A stretch of DNA of 15,113 bases from Saprospiraceae bacterium. Lineage in GTDB: Bacteria > Bacteroidota > Bacteroidia > Chitinophagales > Saprospiraceae. A program made the position numbers and the translations under genes. This document shows, in pieces, positions 6,773-14,322 of this stretch. The notes under the pieces were generated by a model. It was given only the letters and a program-made list of their open reading frames with translations. It was not told the origin of the DNA and made no database searches. Position 1 is the first letter of the stretch. Each line of letters opens with the position of its first letter. The stretch covers positions 1 through 15,113 of the forward strand of contig JALZVB010000072.1 of assembly GCA_023300835.1 (NCBI GenBank). Reading direction: 5' to 3'.

Positions 6773-9700
6773 ATGGAAAAACTAATACTTACAATATTAT
6801 ACCTCTTCTTTTCCTTGGTTTGCAATAGTCAATCACATAAATGGGTTGATTCTGGTAATCCAGATTTCCATAGGACAGCGTTAGAATATAACCCTAATCA
6901 TGCCACTCAAGGTGAAACCGCATTAAAAGTTTCTGGTGAACTTCAGCAGATTGTGGATAGTTTCGAACTTATCAACAATAGCCTTGAAATTAAATTAAAA
7001 GACAATTTAAAACGACCCGAAGACTGGTCGATATATGATTTTGTAACACTGGATATCTTCATGGAAGAAAGCCCTGCAGGTTTGTCTGAAGCGATGTTAA
7101 CCCTTACTAATTCTAGAGGAGAATCACAACGAACTTCATTGATATTAGGATGGCAATTGTTGCAATGGGAAAATTACCAAATGACCTTTCCACTAATAGA
7201 TAGCCCTTATATATCTGGAAAAATTGGTGAGCATATATTAAAAGACGTCGTAAACGTAGCTATAACTTTTTATCGCTACAGTGACGTTTCTCATGAAAAT
7301 GCTTATACGGAAATAAACTTCCATATTGATAACTTGAAGTTAGGAGGCTATAATCTTTGGGATAATTTTGAGGAATCTAATGTCCTCAATAGTAATTCTA
7401 TTAATGACAAAGAAGATATTGTTATATATAGTCCTAAAGAGAGTAATCTCGAAATCGGTTTTTCTAAAACGAATGGCGCCATTTCTCACATTACAAACAA
7501 AAAGACGAAAGAAGTAATCAGTCAAGGTAATCTTGAAGGAAACTTATGGACGATGAGCTTTAATAACAATATAGAGTCAGCACTTCTAAAGAGCAAAGAT
7601 TTCAGTAGAAAAAATAAAAGCGCAAATTTCTCATATGACCTCAAGGCTGGTAGTTTAAGTTACAGATATGATATTAATAAAGAAGATTTCATAACGGTTG
7701 ATATTGATTTATCCCCTAGCTCTAAAGATGAAATTCGCTTAAAAGCACAAGTAACTAATAAATCTAATCTGGATATTAGAAAATTAAGTTTAGTTGAAAA
7801 GCTATGTGTAAAAACAGATGAACTAGAAGAGGCCCTATGGCCTATGCAAGAAGGATTGATTTTGCTTCCAAGTTTTTTTAAAGAAAATAGAAGTTCCGTA
7901 ATGCATAGACCCCCTATGTTTGCAGATTTAATAGCTATGAAAACCCATAAATCTACTTTGGGGATCTACTTAGTGCAAGATGAGAATTATCATCAAGAAC
8001 TTATCCCATATCATGATGATTCAGACCCGGTATTTCAACCTTCAAACTTATGTATCGGTGGTCTTTCAGATCACGCATACATGCATTTTGAAATGGCCAG
8101 TTACATTACCAAAAATGAAGTTTGGACGAGCCCTAGCTTGATAATAAGTATCGATAAAGATTTTCAAAGTCTGGCAACTTCGTATCGTGATGCCAATGGG
8201 TTTAATCATCTAGATAAATATCCAAGTCTTAAAGACAAAATCGGAGATGATCAAAAGTTCGAGCAATTTAAAAAGAGTCCGATTTATTCTATTGACATGT
8301 ATAAAGTTTTGACATGGGATAAGGCAGAATTATTCGATGCATGGAATTACATAGCAAATGAGTGGCTACCTAAATTGAAATATAAAGGCATATTGCATTT
8401 TTCGCATTGGCAATTGGGTAGATCAAGTTATGATAACAAATACGAGAACCATATGTTTGATGATGACCATCCGTCAGCTTTATCAATATGGTGGGGTAGA
8501 TATGGTAGTGAAAAATCGTTTAAGTCATTGTTAGATATAGGTGAATCTAACGGTTTTACTTTTATGCCATTTACTAATTGGACTATCTGGAATAAGATTG
8601 ACGTTTATACAGGTAAGTTGCCGCCTCTGGAAGACTCGCCTATGGCAGTAAGAAAAATTAGAGGTACCGATTTCCCATTTTATCAATACAGGGGATACAT
8701 GGTAGAACCATGGGATGATGCAGTGAGGGCGATTAATGATAAAATGTTTGAAACTTATACCAGCACATATCCGCAGGACTATGTGTTTGTAGATATGACT
8801 GGAGAGAGGCCTTGGAGATATGTGTTGTCAGAATCCAATAAGCCTTCTGCGCATGTCTATACACAAGCAGTTATAAATGAAAATGTAAGATTGTCTAAAG
8901 CAAAACCTATAATTACGGAAGGGGTATTTGATAGAATTCTAAATTCAGTATCTGGATATGGACAAACTTTTAGGCAAAGGTTCTGGAACATGACAATAGC
9001 TCACCTAGGTGATGAATACATCCATTGGGCGCCTTACCCGTTAGCAGCGTTTGTAGCACATGACAAAGTCGCTTTTTATCAACACAATCCTAATAGTGAA
9101 ACATGGTCATCAGACAGTAATGCCCTTTTAAGTTATTTTATAAGTCATGGTTACAATTTGTCAATTGATTTAACTGTACTAAAGTATGAAGAGGAAGGAA
9201 AGATAAAGAAAATGGCTGCCATGCAGAATTTATTGGCGTCAAGAACTTGTGGTGAAAAATTAATCAGTTTTAAATATTTAACTGAAAATAGAACTAAAGT
9301 AAAATCCACATGGGGTAGCACTAATGCGTTCAATGTAGTTGCAAATTTTGATTATAACAACAAAGGAGAAACTTACCAATACGAAGATTCGAAAATTAGT
9401 CCGAATGGCTTCTATGCTTATGATAATAAGAGGACTGTAGAAGGTGGTATATTTAGAGATCTATATAATAATGAAAAGCTGTCCCCTGGAGATCATACGT
9501 TAATTTTAGAAAATAGCCTTAACGAGATAAAGGTTAATTACCTAGAAGGAAATGGGACAGACCTTAGTTTAAATATTCCTGCAAATTGGAATAAAGACGA
9601 CATAATAATTGAAGTCTATGATGAACTAAATGATGTTCCTCAAAAAGGTGACTTTAGTATTGAAAACAATAAGATCAGTTTTAAGTTAGATCCTGTTCTG

Positions 9701-10153
9701 AGAATTGCAAAAGCTGAACCATTCACGTATAATAAAAACATAGACTTTGTATTAATAAAACACCTCGGTGAAATCAAAACACCAACGGCAAGAAGTAATC
9801 AAGAAGGCGTTTACTGGTCTTTCAATGGTAAAGTAGATGACTATTTCTCTGTTTTTAATAACAAATTAGAGTCAGAACCCTTTTTTATTGATTTTGGAGT
9901 GAAAACTGTATTTATATTTATTATTGAATTATTGGATAACAATAGTAAGGTGATCGTACAGCTTATGGAAAATGAATCGCCAAATCAGACTAGAGAAATT
10001 GGTGTAATGACCAAGTCTGGAAACATTGTTCTAGAGATAGAAAAAGAGAATTTGTGGCAAGGACAAGAAAAAGAAGTGAAACTTGTCTTATGGATAGAAG
10101 GACCAATGGAAAATGTAAAATTGAAAAGTATAAAAATTCTAGAAAACAATTAA
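6773..10153 (+). CDS. Exported glycoside-hydrolase-like protein (DUF6259-like TIM barrel)
   Basis: This 1126-residue protein has a signal peptide (about 1-19, 'ILTILYLFFSLVCNSQ'). Residues 22-192 look like a jelly-roll carbohydrate-binding domain ('WVDSGNPDF', 'DFVTLDIFME', 'INFHIDNLKLGG'). Residues 214-475 look like the beta-sandwich that precedes the barrel in many hydrolases ('LEIGFSKTNGAISHITNKKT'). Residues 500-830 resemble a TIM barrel: 'DMYKVLTWDKAELFDAWNYI', 'GILHFSHWQLG', 'GFTFMPFTNW', 'DYVFVDMTGERPW' with Asp674, and 'IITEGVFDRI' with Glu716. Asp674 and Glu716 are candidate catalytic residues by position on strand ends (inference). Residues 840-1126 are further beta domains. There is no T9SS sorting domain. 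The best guess is a polysaccharide- or glycan-acting hydrolase of the DUF6259/GH101-like type; the substrate is unknown. It is probably co-transcribed with the next gene (45 bp gap). Confidence 0.65.
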   Translation: MEKLILTILYLFFSLVCNSQSHKWVDSGNPDFHRTALEYNPNHATQGETALKVSGELQQIVDSFELINNSLEIKLKDNLKRPEDWSIYDFVTLDIFMEESPAGLSEAMLTLTNSRGESQRTSLILGWQLLQWENYQMTFPLIDSPYISGKIGEHILKDVVNVAITFYRYSDVSHENAYTEINFHIDNLKLGGYNLWDNFEESNVLNSNSINDKEDIVIYSPKESNLEIGFSKTNGAISHITNKKTKEVISQGNLEGNLWTMSFNNNIESALLKSKDFSRKNKSANFSYDLKAGSLSYRYDINKEDFITVDIDLSPSSKDEIRLKAQVTNKSNLDIRKLSLVEKLCVKTDELEEALWPMQEGLILLPSFFKENRSSVMHRPPMFADLIAMKTHKSTLGIYLVQDENYHQELIPYHDDSDPVFQPSNLCIGGLSDHAYMHFEMASYITKNEVWTSPSLIISIDKDFQSLATSYRDANGFNHLDKYPSLKDKIGDDQKFEQFKKSPIYSIDMYKVLTWDKAELFDAWNYIANEWLPKLKYKGILHFSHWQLGRSSYDNKYENHMFDDDHPSALSIWWGRYGSEKSFKSLLDIGESNGFTFMPFTNWTIWNKIDVYTGKLPPLEDSPMAVRKIRGTDFPFYQYRGYMVEPWDDAVRAINDKMFETYTSTYPQDYVFVDMTGERPWRYVLSESNKPSAHVYTQAVINENVRLSKAKPIITEGVFDRILNSVSGYGQTFRQRFWNMTIAHLGDEYIHWAPYPLAAFVAHDKVAFYQHNPNSETWSSDSNALLSYFISHGYNLSIDLTVLKYEEEGKIKKMAAMQNLLASRTCGEKLISFKYLTENRTKVKSTWGSTNAFNVVANFDYNNKGETYQYEDSKISPNGFYAYDNKRTVEGGIFRDLYNNEKLSPGDHTLILENSLNEIKVNYLEGNGTDLSLNIPANWNKDDIIIEVYDELNDVPQKGDFSIENNKISFKLDPVLRIAKAEPFTYNKNIDFVLIKHLGEIKTPTARSNQEGVYWSFNGKVDDYFSVFNNKLESEPFFIDFGVKTVFIFIIELLDNNSKVIVQLMENESPNQTREIGVMTKSGNIVLEIEKENLWQGQEKEVKLVLWIEGPMENVKLKSIKILENN

Positions 10154-10198
10154 GACTAGGCTTTAATACCCTATATACTAAGATATCAAGCTAATCAG

Positions 10199-11023
10199 AT
10201 GAAATACTTAAAAACTTACACTTTATTAATATTGATGTTTTCATCTGTATATGCAGAATCACAAGTGATTAGTTCTTTTGAATATCACCTTGGATTTGAA
10301 GATTTAAGTTTTTTGACAGAGAATGAAAACATAGATCATAACAGTATAAAGAATTGGTCGACTACTGCAACAGATGGGCAGATAGAGGTTTGGGTAGATG
10401 GGACTAATAATGAAACTGCATCTGAAGGAAATTATTTTGTAGAATTAAATGCCAATGAACAATCCGCTTTGTATTTTGATATTAAAAATAGAGCATATGA
10501 TGTCATGCATCTAACCTTTGATCATAGAGCGAGAGACTTAGGAGGATACGATATCATAGAAGTATTTGTAGGGGGTGCTAACGAAGTATTAGAATCTGCT
10601 GGGATATTTAGTTCCGACAATAATGGATGGAAAAATTATAAGTTAGAAGTTCCAATAAAGACTACAGATGAATTATTAAGGGTTAGATTTGAAGCTATAG
10701 AAACAGTAAGTGGAGATCCAACAATTGGTAACTTTTTAGATAATATCCAGTTCAAATTAAAAGAGAGTGATGTTGATCGGGATAACATGGATATTCGGAT
10801 TTACCCGGTGCCATTTGGAGACTTTGTTAAAGTAGATTTACCCGCTAATAATCAATTGTATTCAGTATCTGTTATTGATCTTCAAGGTAAAACGATTCTA
10901 GTGCACTACAGTAAACAAAATTTGAGCCTAGACATGAGTGGTTTTAACGCAGGGTTTTATGTACTTCTGGTTAAAGACAAACACAATAATACCATTCTGA
11001 AGAAAAAAGTTTCTAAGTTTTAA
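10199..11023 (+). CDS. T9SS-sorted galactose-binding-like (jelly-roll) protein
   Basis: This 274-residue protein has a signal peptide (about 1-22, ending 'VYAESQ'). Residues 27-188 form a galactose-binding-like beta domain related to DUF642/CBM-type modules: 'LGFEDLSF', 'NWSTTATDGQIEVWVDG', 'ASEGNYFVELNA', 'LTFDHRARDLGGYDIIEV' and 'NFLDNIQF'. Residues 198-274 are a T9SS type A sorting domain ('DIRIYPVPFGDFVKVDLP', 'SVIDLQGKTIL', 'FNAGFYVLLVKD'). It is likely a surface carbohydrate-binding protein. It follows the hydrolase-like gene by 45 bp, and that protein has no sorting domain, so the two may work as a pair. No good terminator was found downstream. Confidence 0.82.
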   Translation: MKYLKTYTLLILMFSSVYAESQVISSFEYHLGFEDLSFLTENENIDHNSIKNWSTTATDGQIEVWVDGTNNETASEGNYFVELNANEQSALYFDIKNRAYDVMHLTFDHRARDLGGYDIIEVFVGGANEVLESAGIFSSDNNGWKNYKLEVPIKTTDELLRVRFEAIETVSGDPTIGNFLDNIQFKLKESDVDRDNMDIRIYPVPFGDFVKVDLPANNQLYSVSVIDLQGKTILVHYSKQNLSLDMSGFNAGFYVLLVKDKHNNTILKKKVSKF

Positions 11024-11387
11024 GTAAAAGTAAGAAACGACCTTCTGTTTTAAATGTTCAATAGCCAAGAAAAAACTCATTATACTTCTGTTGCTAGTTA
11101 ATCTGGCTAGTGATATCACCTATCCTCCAAAGGACTATTACAATTACTTGTATTATTAAATTATGCTCTGCTAAGTCAGCGTTATGTTAATATAATGGTC
11201 TAATTGTTGCACTATTCCATATACATATTTACTTATCCACAACTTCAACCGATAGTATAGGTATAATAAACCATACTGGTTGTCACTAATTGAAAGAAAT
11301 TCATAACACCGAGTTGAACTCCCTTTTGATTAGTATAAATTAATTAAACTTAAAAAAGATAAGTTTTTGATTGGACAGGATCTAAAT
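11024..11387. other. Gene-poor stretch with a signal-peptide-like frame and an inverted repeat
   Basis: These 364 bp hold no certain gene. From 11061 to 11159 a plus frame without ATG reads as a near-perfect lipophilic signal peptide ('KKKLIILLLLVNLAS') followed by 'DITYPPKDYYNYLYY' and a stop. Its first codon, at 11061, is ATA. At 11246-11282 CAACC..AGTAT pairs with ATACTGGTTG with a 3-base bulge (10 bp in all). A single perfect DnaA-box-like TTATCCACA lies at 11233-11241. The promoter of the VTC/DUF4956 operon should lie in the last 60 bp, but I cannot fix its elements. Confidence 0.4.
11246..11282. repeat. Bulged inverted repeat upstream of the VTC-like gene
   Basis: CAACC (11246-11250) and AGTAT (11254-11258) pair with ATACTGGTTG (11273-11282), leaving GAT bulged and a 14-base loop. 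No T-run follows, so it is not an intrinsic terminator. It could be an operator or an RNA structure about 105 bp upstream of the VTC-like start. Its significance is uncertain. Confidence 0.3.
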
Positions 11388-12116
11388 ATGTTAGAAACCA
11401 TTTCATTAGAAGAGATGGATAAGGTTAAGCTAATGGATAGAGTAGAGACTAAGTTTATTCTTTCAGCTAAGCAGCTGCCATTAATTATTAATAAGATTAT
11501 ACCTCACTATAGAATTGTAAGCATTGATGGTAACGTTATGCCTGCTTACAAAACCGTCTATTATGATACGGATGGTTTGTTTTTTTATAATGAACATCAT
11601 AGGAAAAGAAAAAATAGATATAAGGTGCGGTTTAGAAATTATGTAGATTCTAAAATCACATTCCTTGAAGTGAAGCACAAGCAAAACGGACGCATAGATA
11701 AAAAAAGAGTAAAGGTTGAAAATGAACAATTTGTGCTTGACAAAAAGGCTGAAGATTTTTTAAATGAGGCTAATATCTATAAGAAAGATCTTAGTATACA
11801 ATTGATCAATAGCTACAAGCGCATCACCTTAGTATCTAACCATACGTTAGAACGTGTTACGTTTGATTTTAATATTAGCTTCCAAGGCAAAAATGATGGC
11901 GAAGCTAAATTAGAGAATGTCGTTATAGTTGAACTTAAACAACCTGTTCTATCCAGAGATACCGCTATTTATAAGGTATTAAGAGATGCTGAGATAAAAC
12001 CCTATAGTGTCAGTAAATACTGCATAGGTATAATAAAAACGTTTGGTCAGGATAAGGTGAAGTACAATCGTTTCAAAGGGAAAATAAATAAGGTAAATAA
12101 AATAATTGCAGAATGA
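11388..12116 (+). CDS. Polyphosphate polymerase (VTC) domain-containing protein
   Basis: This 242-residue protein is a single VTC/CYTH-like tunnel-fold domain. Basic and acidic residues expected to line the tunnel are visible: 'DRVETKF' (Arg18, Glu20, Lys22), 'RYKVRFR' (77-83), 'FLEVKHKQNGR' (92-102 with Glu94 and Lys96), 'KKRVKV' (105-110), Arg156, 'VELK' (181-184) and Lys210. In eukaryotic VTC4 this fold polymerises phosphate from ATP; activity of the bacterial homologs is less established. I chose ATG 11388 because AGGA at 11377-11380 sits 7 bp upstream; a TTG at 11367 would add seven residues but has no such site. The gene overlaps the DUF4956 gene by 4 bp (ATGA), implying translational coupling. 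Confidence 0.88.
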   Translation: MLETISLEEMDKVKLMDRVETKFILSAKQLPLIINKIIPHYRIVSIDGNVMPAYKTVYYDTDGLFFYNEHHRKRKNRYKVRFRNYVDSKITFLEVKHKQNGRIDKKRVKVENEQFVLDKKAEDFLNEANIYKKDLSIQLINSYKRITLVSNHTLERVTFDFNISFQGKNDGEAKLENVVIVELKQPVLSRDTAIYKVLRDAEIKPYSVSKYCIGIIKTFGQDKVKYNRFKGKINKVNKIIAE

Positions 12117-12739
12117 ATATAACCTGGTTTGATGAAGATGTCTACAGATTATTATTGAGATTAGCTATTAATTTTTTCTTTATAACAATTATAGTTAGGT
12201 TTTTTTACTACAAAATAAGCAAGCGTAAAGACTACTTATTTACGTACTACCTGATGAGTTTCATCATATTCTTTATCTGTTATTCATTGAAGAAATTGGA
12301 TATAGATACGGGAATGGGTTTAGGTCTCTTTGCTATATTCAGTATCATCAGATATCGGACTAATCCAATTGCCATAAAAGAAATGACCTACCTCTTTATC
12401 GTAATAGGGTTAAGTGTAGTTAACGCATTAGCATCTGATAATATCTCTATGACAGAATTAGGAATTATTAATTTCTTTATGCTCGGGATGACCTATTGTT
12501 TAGAATTTGTATGGTTGTTGAAACATGAAACAAGAAAGACTATTCTCTTCGAAAACATAAAACTTGTAGATATCAGTAAAGGAGATGCACTGAAAGCCGA
12601 GTTGGAAAGAAGAACAGGGTTAAGTATAAATCGCGTAGAAATAGGAAAAATAAATTACTTAGATGACACGGCTCAATTAAGAGTATATTATTACGATGAT
12701 GAGCAAGGTTATTCAGATTACAATGAGCAAGCTGTGTAG
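12113..12739 (+). CDS. DUF4956 domain-containing membrane protein
   Basis: This 208-residue protein has about five membrane segments (roughly 15-33, 42-60, 66-79, 91-107 and 115-136) and a soluble C-terminal part (140-208) with a ferredoxin-like feel. The signature 'GMGLGLFAIFSIIRYRTNPIAIKEMTYLF' region (67-95) is the conserved core of DUF4956. Members are often encoded beside VTC-domain proteins, as here with a 4-bp overlap, which suggests a membrane partner of the polyphosphate-polymerase-like protein. The molecular function is not established. The C-terminus is very acidic and Tyr-rich ('YYYDDEQGYSDYNE'). Confidence 0.87.
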   Translation: MNITWFDEDVYRLLLRLAINFFFITIIVRFFYYKISKRKDYLFTYYLMSFIIFFICYSLKKLDIDTGMGLGLFAIFSIIRYRTNPIAIKEMTYLFIVIGLSVVNALASDNISMTELGIINFFMLGMTYCLEFVWLLKHETRKTILFENIKLVDISKGDALKAELERRTGLSINRVEIGKINYLDDTAQLRVYYYDDEQGYSDYNEQAV

Positions 12740-12823
12740 CCCAATTAACTAATATTCGTACGATTAAATTATCTAGGAATTTTCAATATAGCTGCAGAAA
12801 ATATTTTGTAGTGGGCTTCTTGG

Positions 12824-13234
12824 TTAATTACAGCCCGCACAGGTGCCACTGACGGCAATATGGATTTGGTCCATAGTATAACCATTTGGCAGTTGAAATA
12901 TCGGAGTAGCCGTTTCTAAACAGAAAGTCTCACCACAGTTGTTACAATTAAAATGCATATGATTATCATCATGAGCATGTATATCACAATCATTATGGCA
13001 GTAGGCGTATTTGTTTTCGTTACTTCCATCTATGGCTTGATGGATCAGGCCATGTTTCTCAAAAGTCTTAAGTGTACGATATAACGTAATTCTATCAAAG
13101 TCTTTCAACGCATCCTCCACGGCAGCATTAGATAAGGCCCGCTCCCCCGAATCGATAAATACAGAAAGGACCTTCACTCTGAAGGCTGTCATTCTGAGCT
13201 TATGTTTTTTTAATACTGTTTCAGCTGTGTTCAC
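12824..13234 (-). CDS. Fur family transcriptional repressor, probably zinc-responsive (Zur-like)
   Basis: This 136-residue protein starts at GTG; an in-frame stop lies about 10 bp upstream and the next Met (residue 15) would cut the first DNA-binding helix ('LKKHKLRMTAFRVKVLSVF'). Residues 1-75 are the winged helix, with 'DRITLYRTLKTFEKHGLI' at 47-64. Residues 76-136 are the metal-binding dimer domain with two CxxC pairs (Cys97/Cys100 and Cys132/Cys135) for structural zinc, plus a Cys/His/Asp-rich stretch 'CHNDCDIHAHDDNHMHFNC' at 79-97. This resembles Zur-type or other Fur-family metal sensors more than PerR, but the metal cannot be proved by sequence. It diverges from a MerC-like gene, with two palindromic operator-like sites between, one of them 41 bp from its own start, which suggests autoregulation. 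Confidence 0.85.
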   Translation of the reverse strand: MNTAETVLKKHKLRMTAFRVKVLSVFIDSGERALSNAAVEDALKDFDRITLYRTLKTFEKHGLIHQAIDGSNENKYAYCHNDCDIHAHDDNHMHFNCNNCGETFCLETATPIFQLPNGYTMDQIHIAVSGTCAGCN

Positions 13235-13274
13235 ATTATAAAATTAAGCAAGTCCAACCATTAAAGCATTCTTT

Positions 13275-13291
13275 TTGCAACATTATTGCAT
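13275..13291. promoter_or_regulatory. Fur/Zur-type operator, copy 1
   Basis: TTGCAACATTATTGCAT contains the near-palindrome TGCAA..A.T..TTGCA and is identical over 17 bp to 13314-13330. It lies 41 bp upstream of the repressor start and overlaps the predicted -33 element (ATTG, 13285-13288) of the divergent merC-like promoter. Binding by the adjacent Fur-family protein is inferred. Confidence 0.72.
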
Positions 13292-13316
13292 TATGCTCAA
13301 TTGTTGGTTATATTTG
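13285..13316 (+). promoter_or_regulatory. Bacteroidota-type promoter of the merC-like gene
   Basis: TATATTTG (13309-13316) matches the TAnnTTTG -7 consensus exactly. ATTG (13285-13288), 20 bp upstream, is a near match to the TTTG -33 element. This would place the transcript start about 15-20 bp before ATG 13340. Both elements are overlapped by operator copies. Confidence 0.6.
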
Positions 13317-13330
13317 CAACATTATTGCAT
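13314..13330. promoter_or_regulatory. Fur/Zur-type operator, copy 2
   Basis: This is an exact 17-bp repeat of 13275-13291, 39 bp downstream in the same orientation. It overlaps the last bases of the -7 element and the predicted transcript start of the merC-like gene and ends 9 bp before its ATG. This is the classic location for repression. Confidence 0.72.
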
Positions 13331-13339
13331 CTATAAGAT

Positions 13340-13711
13340 ATGAAACAAATAGTCGGAAATGTTGATGTACTAGGAACGGCAACTTCAGGGTTGTGCGCCG
13401 TACATTGTGCATTAATGCCTTTTTTATTGTCAGCAGGAATTATCAGTAACAACTCATGGTTTTCAAGACCCGAGTTTGAGTTAGTTGTACTTATCTTGAC
13501 TTCTATATTTGTATATTTCTCATTTGTAAAACCATATCGTGCAGGAGCACTTATGTCCAGCTGGTCATTATATCTTGCATTAACGGGGTTATTATTGGTT
13601 TTAGCGCATCATTTTGTTCCATTTGGGCATGTAATTGTCGTATTTGGCGGCGTTATGATAGCAATCGCACACATAAATCAATATCTCAGGAACCATAAGT
13701 CTCAAGCTTAA
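13340..13711 (+). CDS. MerC domain-containing membrane protein
   Basis: This 123-residue protein has four predicted membrane segments (about 12-34, 46-63, 73-90 and 96-113). It has a 'CAVHCALMP' motif at the first segment (Cys19, His22, Cys23) matching the paired-cysteine site of MerC-type proteins, and His90, His91, His97 and His111 in or near the later segments. MerC proteins carry mercuric ion across the inner membrane in mercury resistance operons. No merA, merT or merP is nearby, and the gene is divergent from a Fur-family repressor with two operators, so uptake or handling of a physiological metal such as zinc is more likely here (inference). Confidence 0.83.
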   Translation: MKQIVGNVDVLGTATSGLCAVHCALMPFLLSAGIISNNSWFSRPEFELVVLILTSIFVYFSFVKPYRAGALMSSWSLYLALTGLLLVLAHHFVPFGHVIVVFGGVMIAIAHINQYLRNHKSQA

Positions 13712-13923
13712 GTTATAATTACATTAAGAGCTATTATCATATATTATAAAATATTCTATAAAAAAGAGTGCTTTTTATAATATTTCGTAATACTTTTATA
13801 AGTAAATATTCGAAGGAGTATTTTTTTATAATTCAAAGTAACTTTTTTTAAGCAATGGTTTATTTACTAAATGAGTTTTGCTCTTAAATTTTACTTCATT
13901 TCAACATTTCAATTTTTTTTAAA
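13712..13923 (+). other. AT-rich leader/promoter region of the RRM gene
   Basis: These 212 bp have no ORF. A weak 8-bp A/T stem, TATAAAAA (13757-13764) with TTTTTATA (13772-13779), is followed by three TTTATAA repeats (13774, 13795 and 13825). There is no Shine-Dalgarno before ATG 13924, only a T/A-rich run. A long U-rich leader is common for cold-responsive RNA-binding protein genes, but nothing here proves it. Confidence 0.35.
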
Positions 13924-14238
13924 ATGAACATTTTTGTAGCAAAACTGAACTATGACACTTCTGATGACACCGTAAGAGATGCTTTCGAGCAGTACGGAGA
14001 AGTTGAGTCAGTTAAAATTATTATGGACAAATTTACTGGTAGATCTAAAGGTTACGGCTTTGTAGAAATGCCTAACGATGACGAAGGTACAAGCGCTATT
14101 GATGCACTTAACGACATCGAAATCGACGGTAGAAACATTGTTGTCAAAAAAGCAGAGCCAAGAGAGTCTAGAGGCGGTGGAAGAGACAACAGAGGCGGCG
14201 GTGGCGGCGGTTACGGCGGTGGCGGTAATAGATACTAA
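13924..14238 (+). CDS. Glycine-rich RRM RNA-binding protein
   Basis: This 104-residue protein has a single RRM (residues 1-78) with both signature motifs: RNP2 'IFVAKL' (3-8) and RNP1 'KGYGFVEM' (42-49), including the aromatic residues that stack on RNA bases. Residues 79-104 form an RGG/Gly-Tyr-rich tail ('RGGGRDNRGGGGGGYGGGG'). This layout matches the small glycine-rich RNA-binding proteins of cyanobacteria and Bacteroidota, which are often linked to cold or stress. It is monocistronic: a long AT-rich leader precedes it and a strong terminator follows. Confidence 0.95.
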   Translation: MNIFVAKLNYDTSDDTVRDAFEQYGEVESVKIIMDKFTGRSKGYGFVEMPNDDEGTSAIDALNDIEIDGRNIVVKKAEPRESRGGGRDNRGGGGGGYGGGGNRY

Positions 14239-14264
14239 GAACAATCGTACTACACAATATACCG

Positions 14265-14294
14265 AAGGGCTTCATTTATGGAGCCCTTTTTTTT
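14265..14294 (+). terminator. Intrinsic terminator after the RRM gene
   Basis: AAGGGCTTC (14265-14273) pairs with GGAGCCCTT (14280-14288) as a 9-bp stem with one wobble and a 6-base loop, followed by an 8-T run whose first bases overlap the stem end. It separates the RRM gene from ddl. Confidence 0.92.
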
Positions 14295-14322
14295 GTTTAA
14301 TTATTTATCCCAACCATAGCAT

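Noticed and set aside
11257..11270. 14-mer ATAGGTATAATAAA repeated at 12024-12037
   Set aside because: An AT-rich 14-mer match is expected by chance at about this frequency in 15 kb, and the second copy is inside a coding region.
11367..11387. TTG start extending the VTC-like protein by seven residues
   Set aside because: ATG 11388 has AGGA at ideal spacing and the extension has no homology-like content.
12779..12840. Two weak hairpins between the DUF4956 and Fur-family genes (ATTTTC/GAAAAT and GTGGGCT/AGCCC-CAC)
   Set aside because: Stems are short or bulged with loops of 12-14 bases and no proper T-run, so I do not call a terminator.
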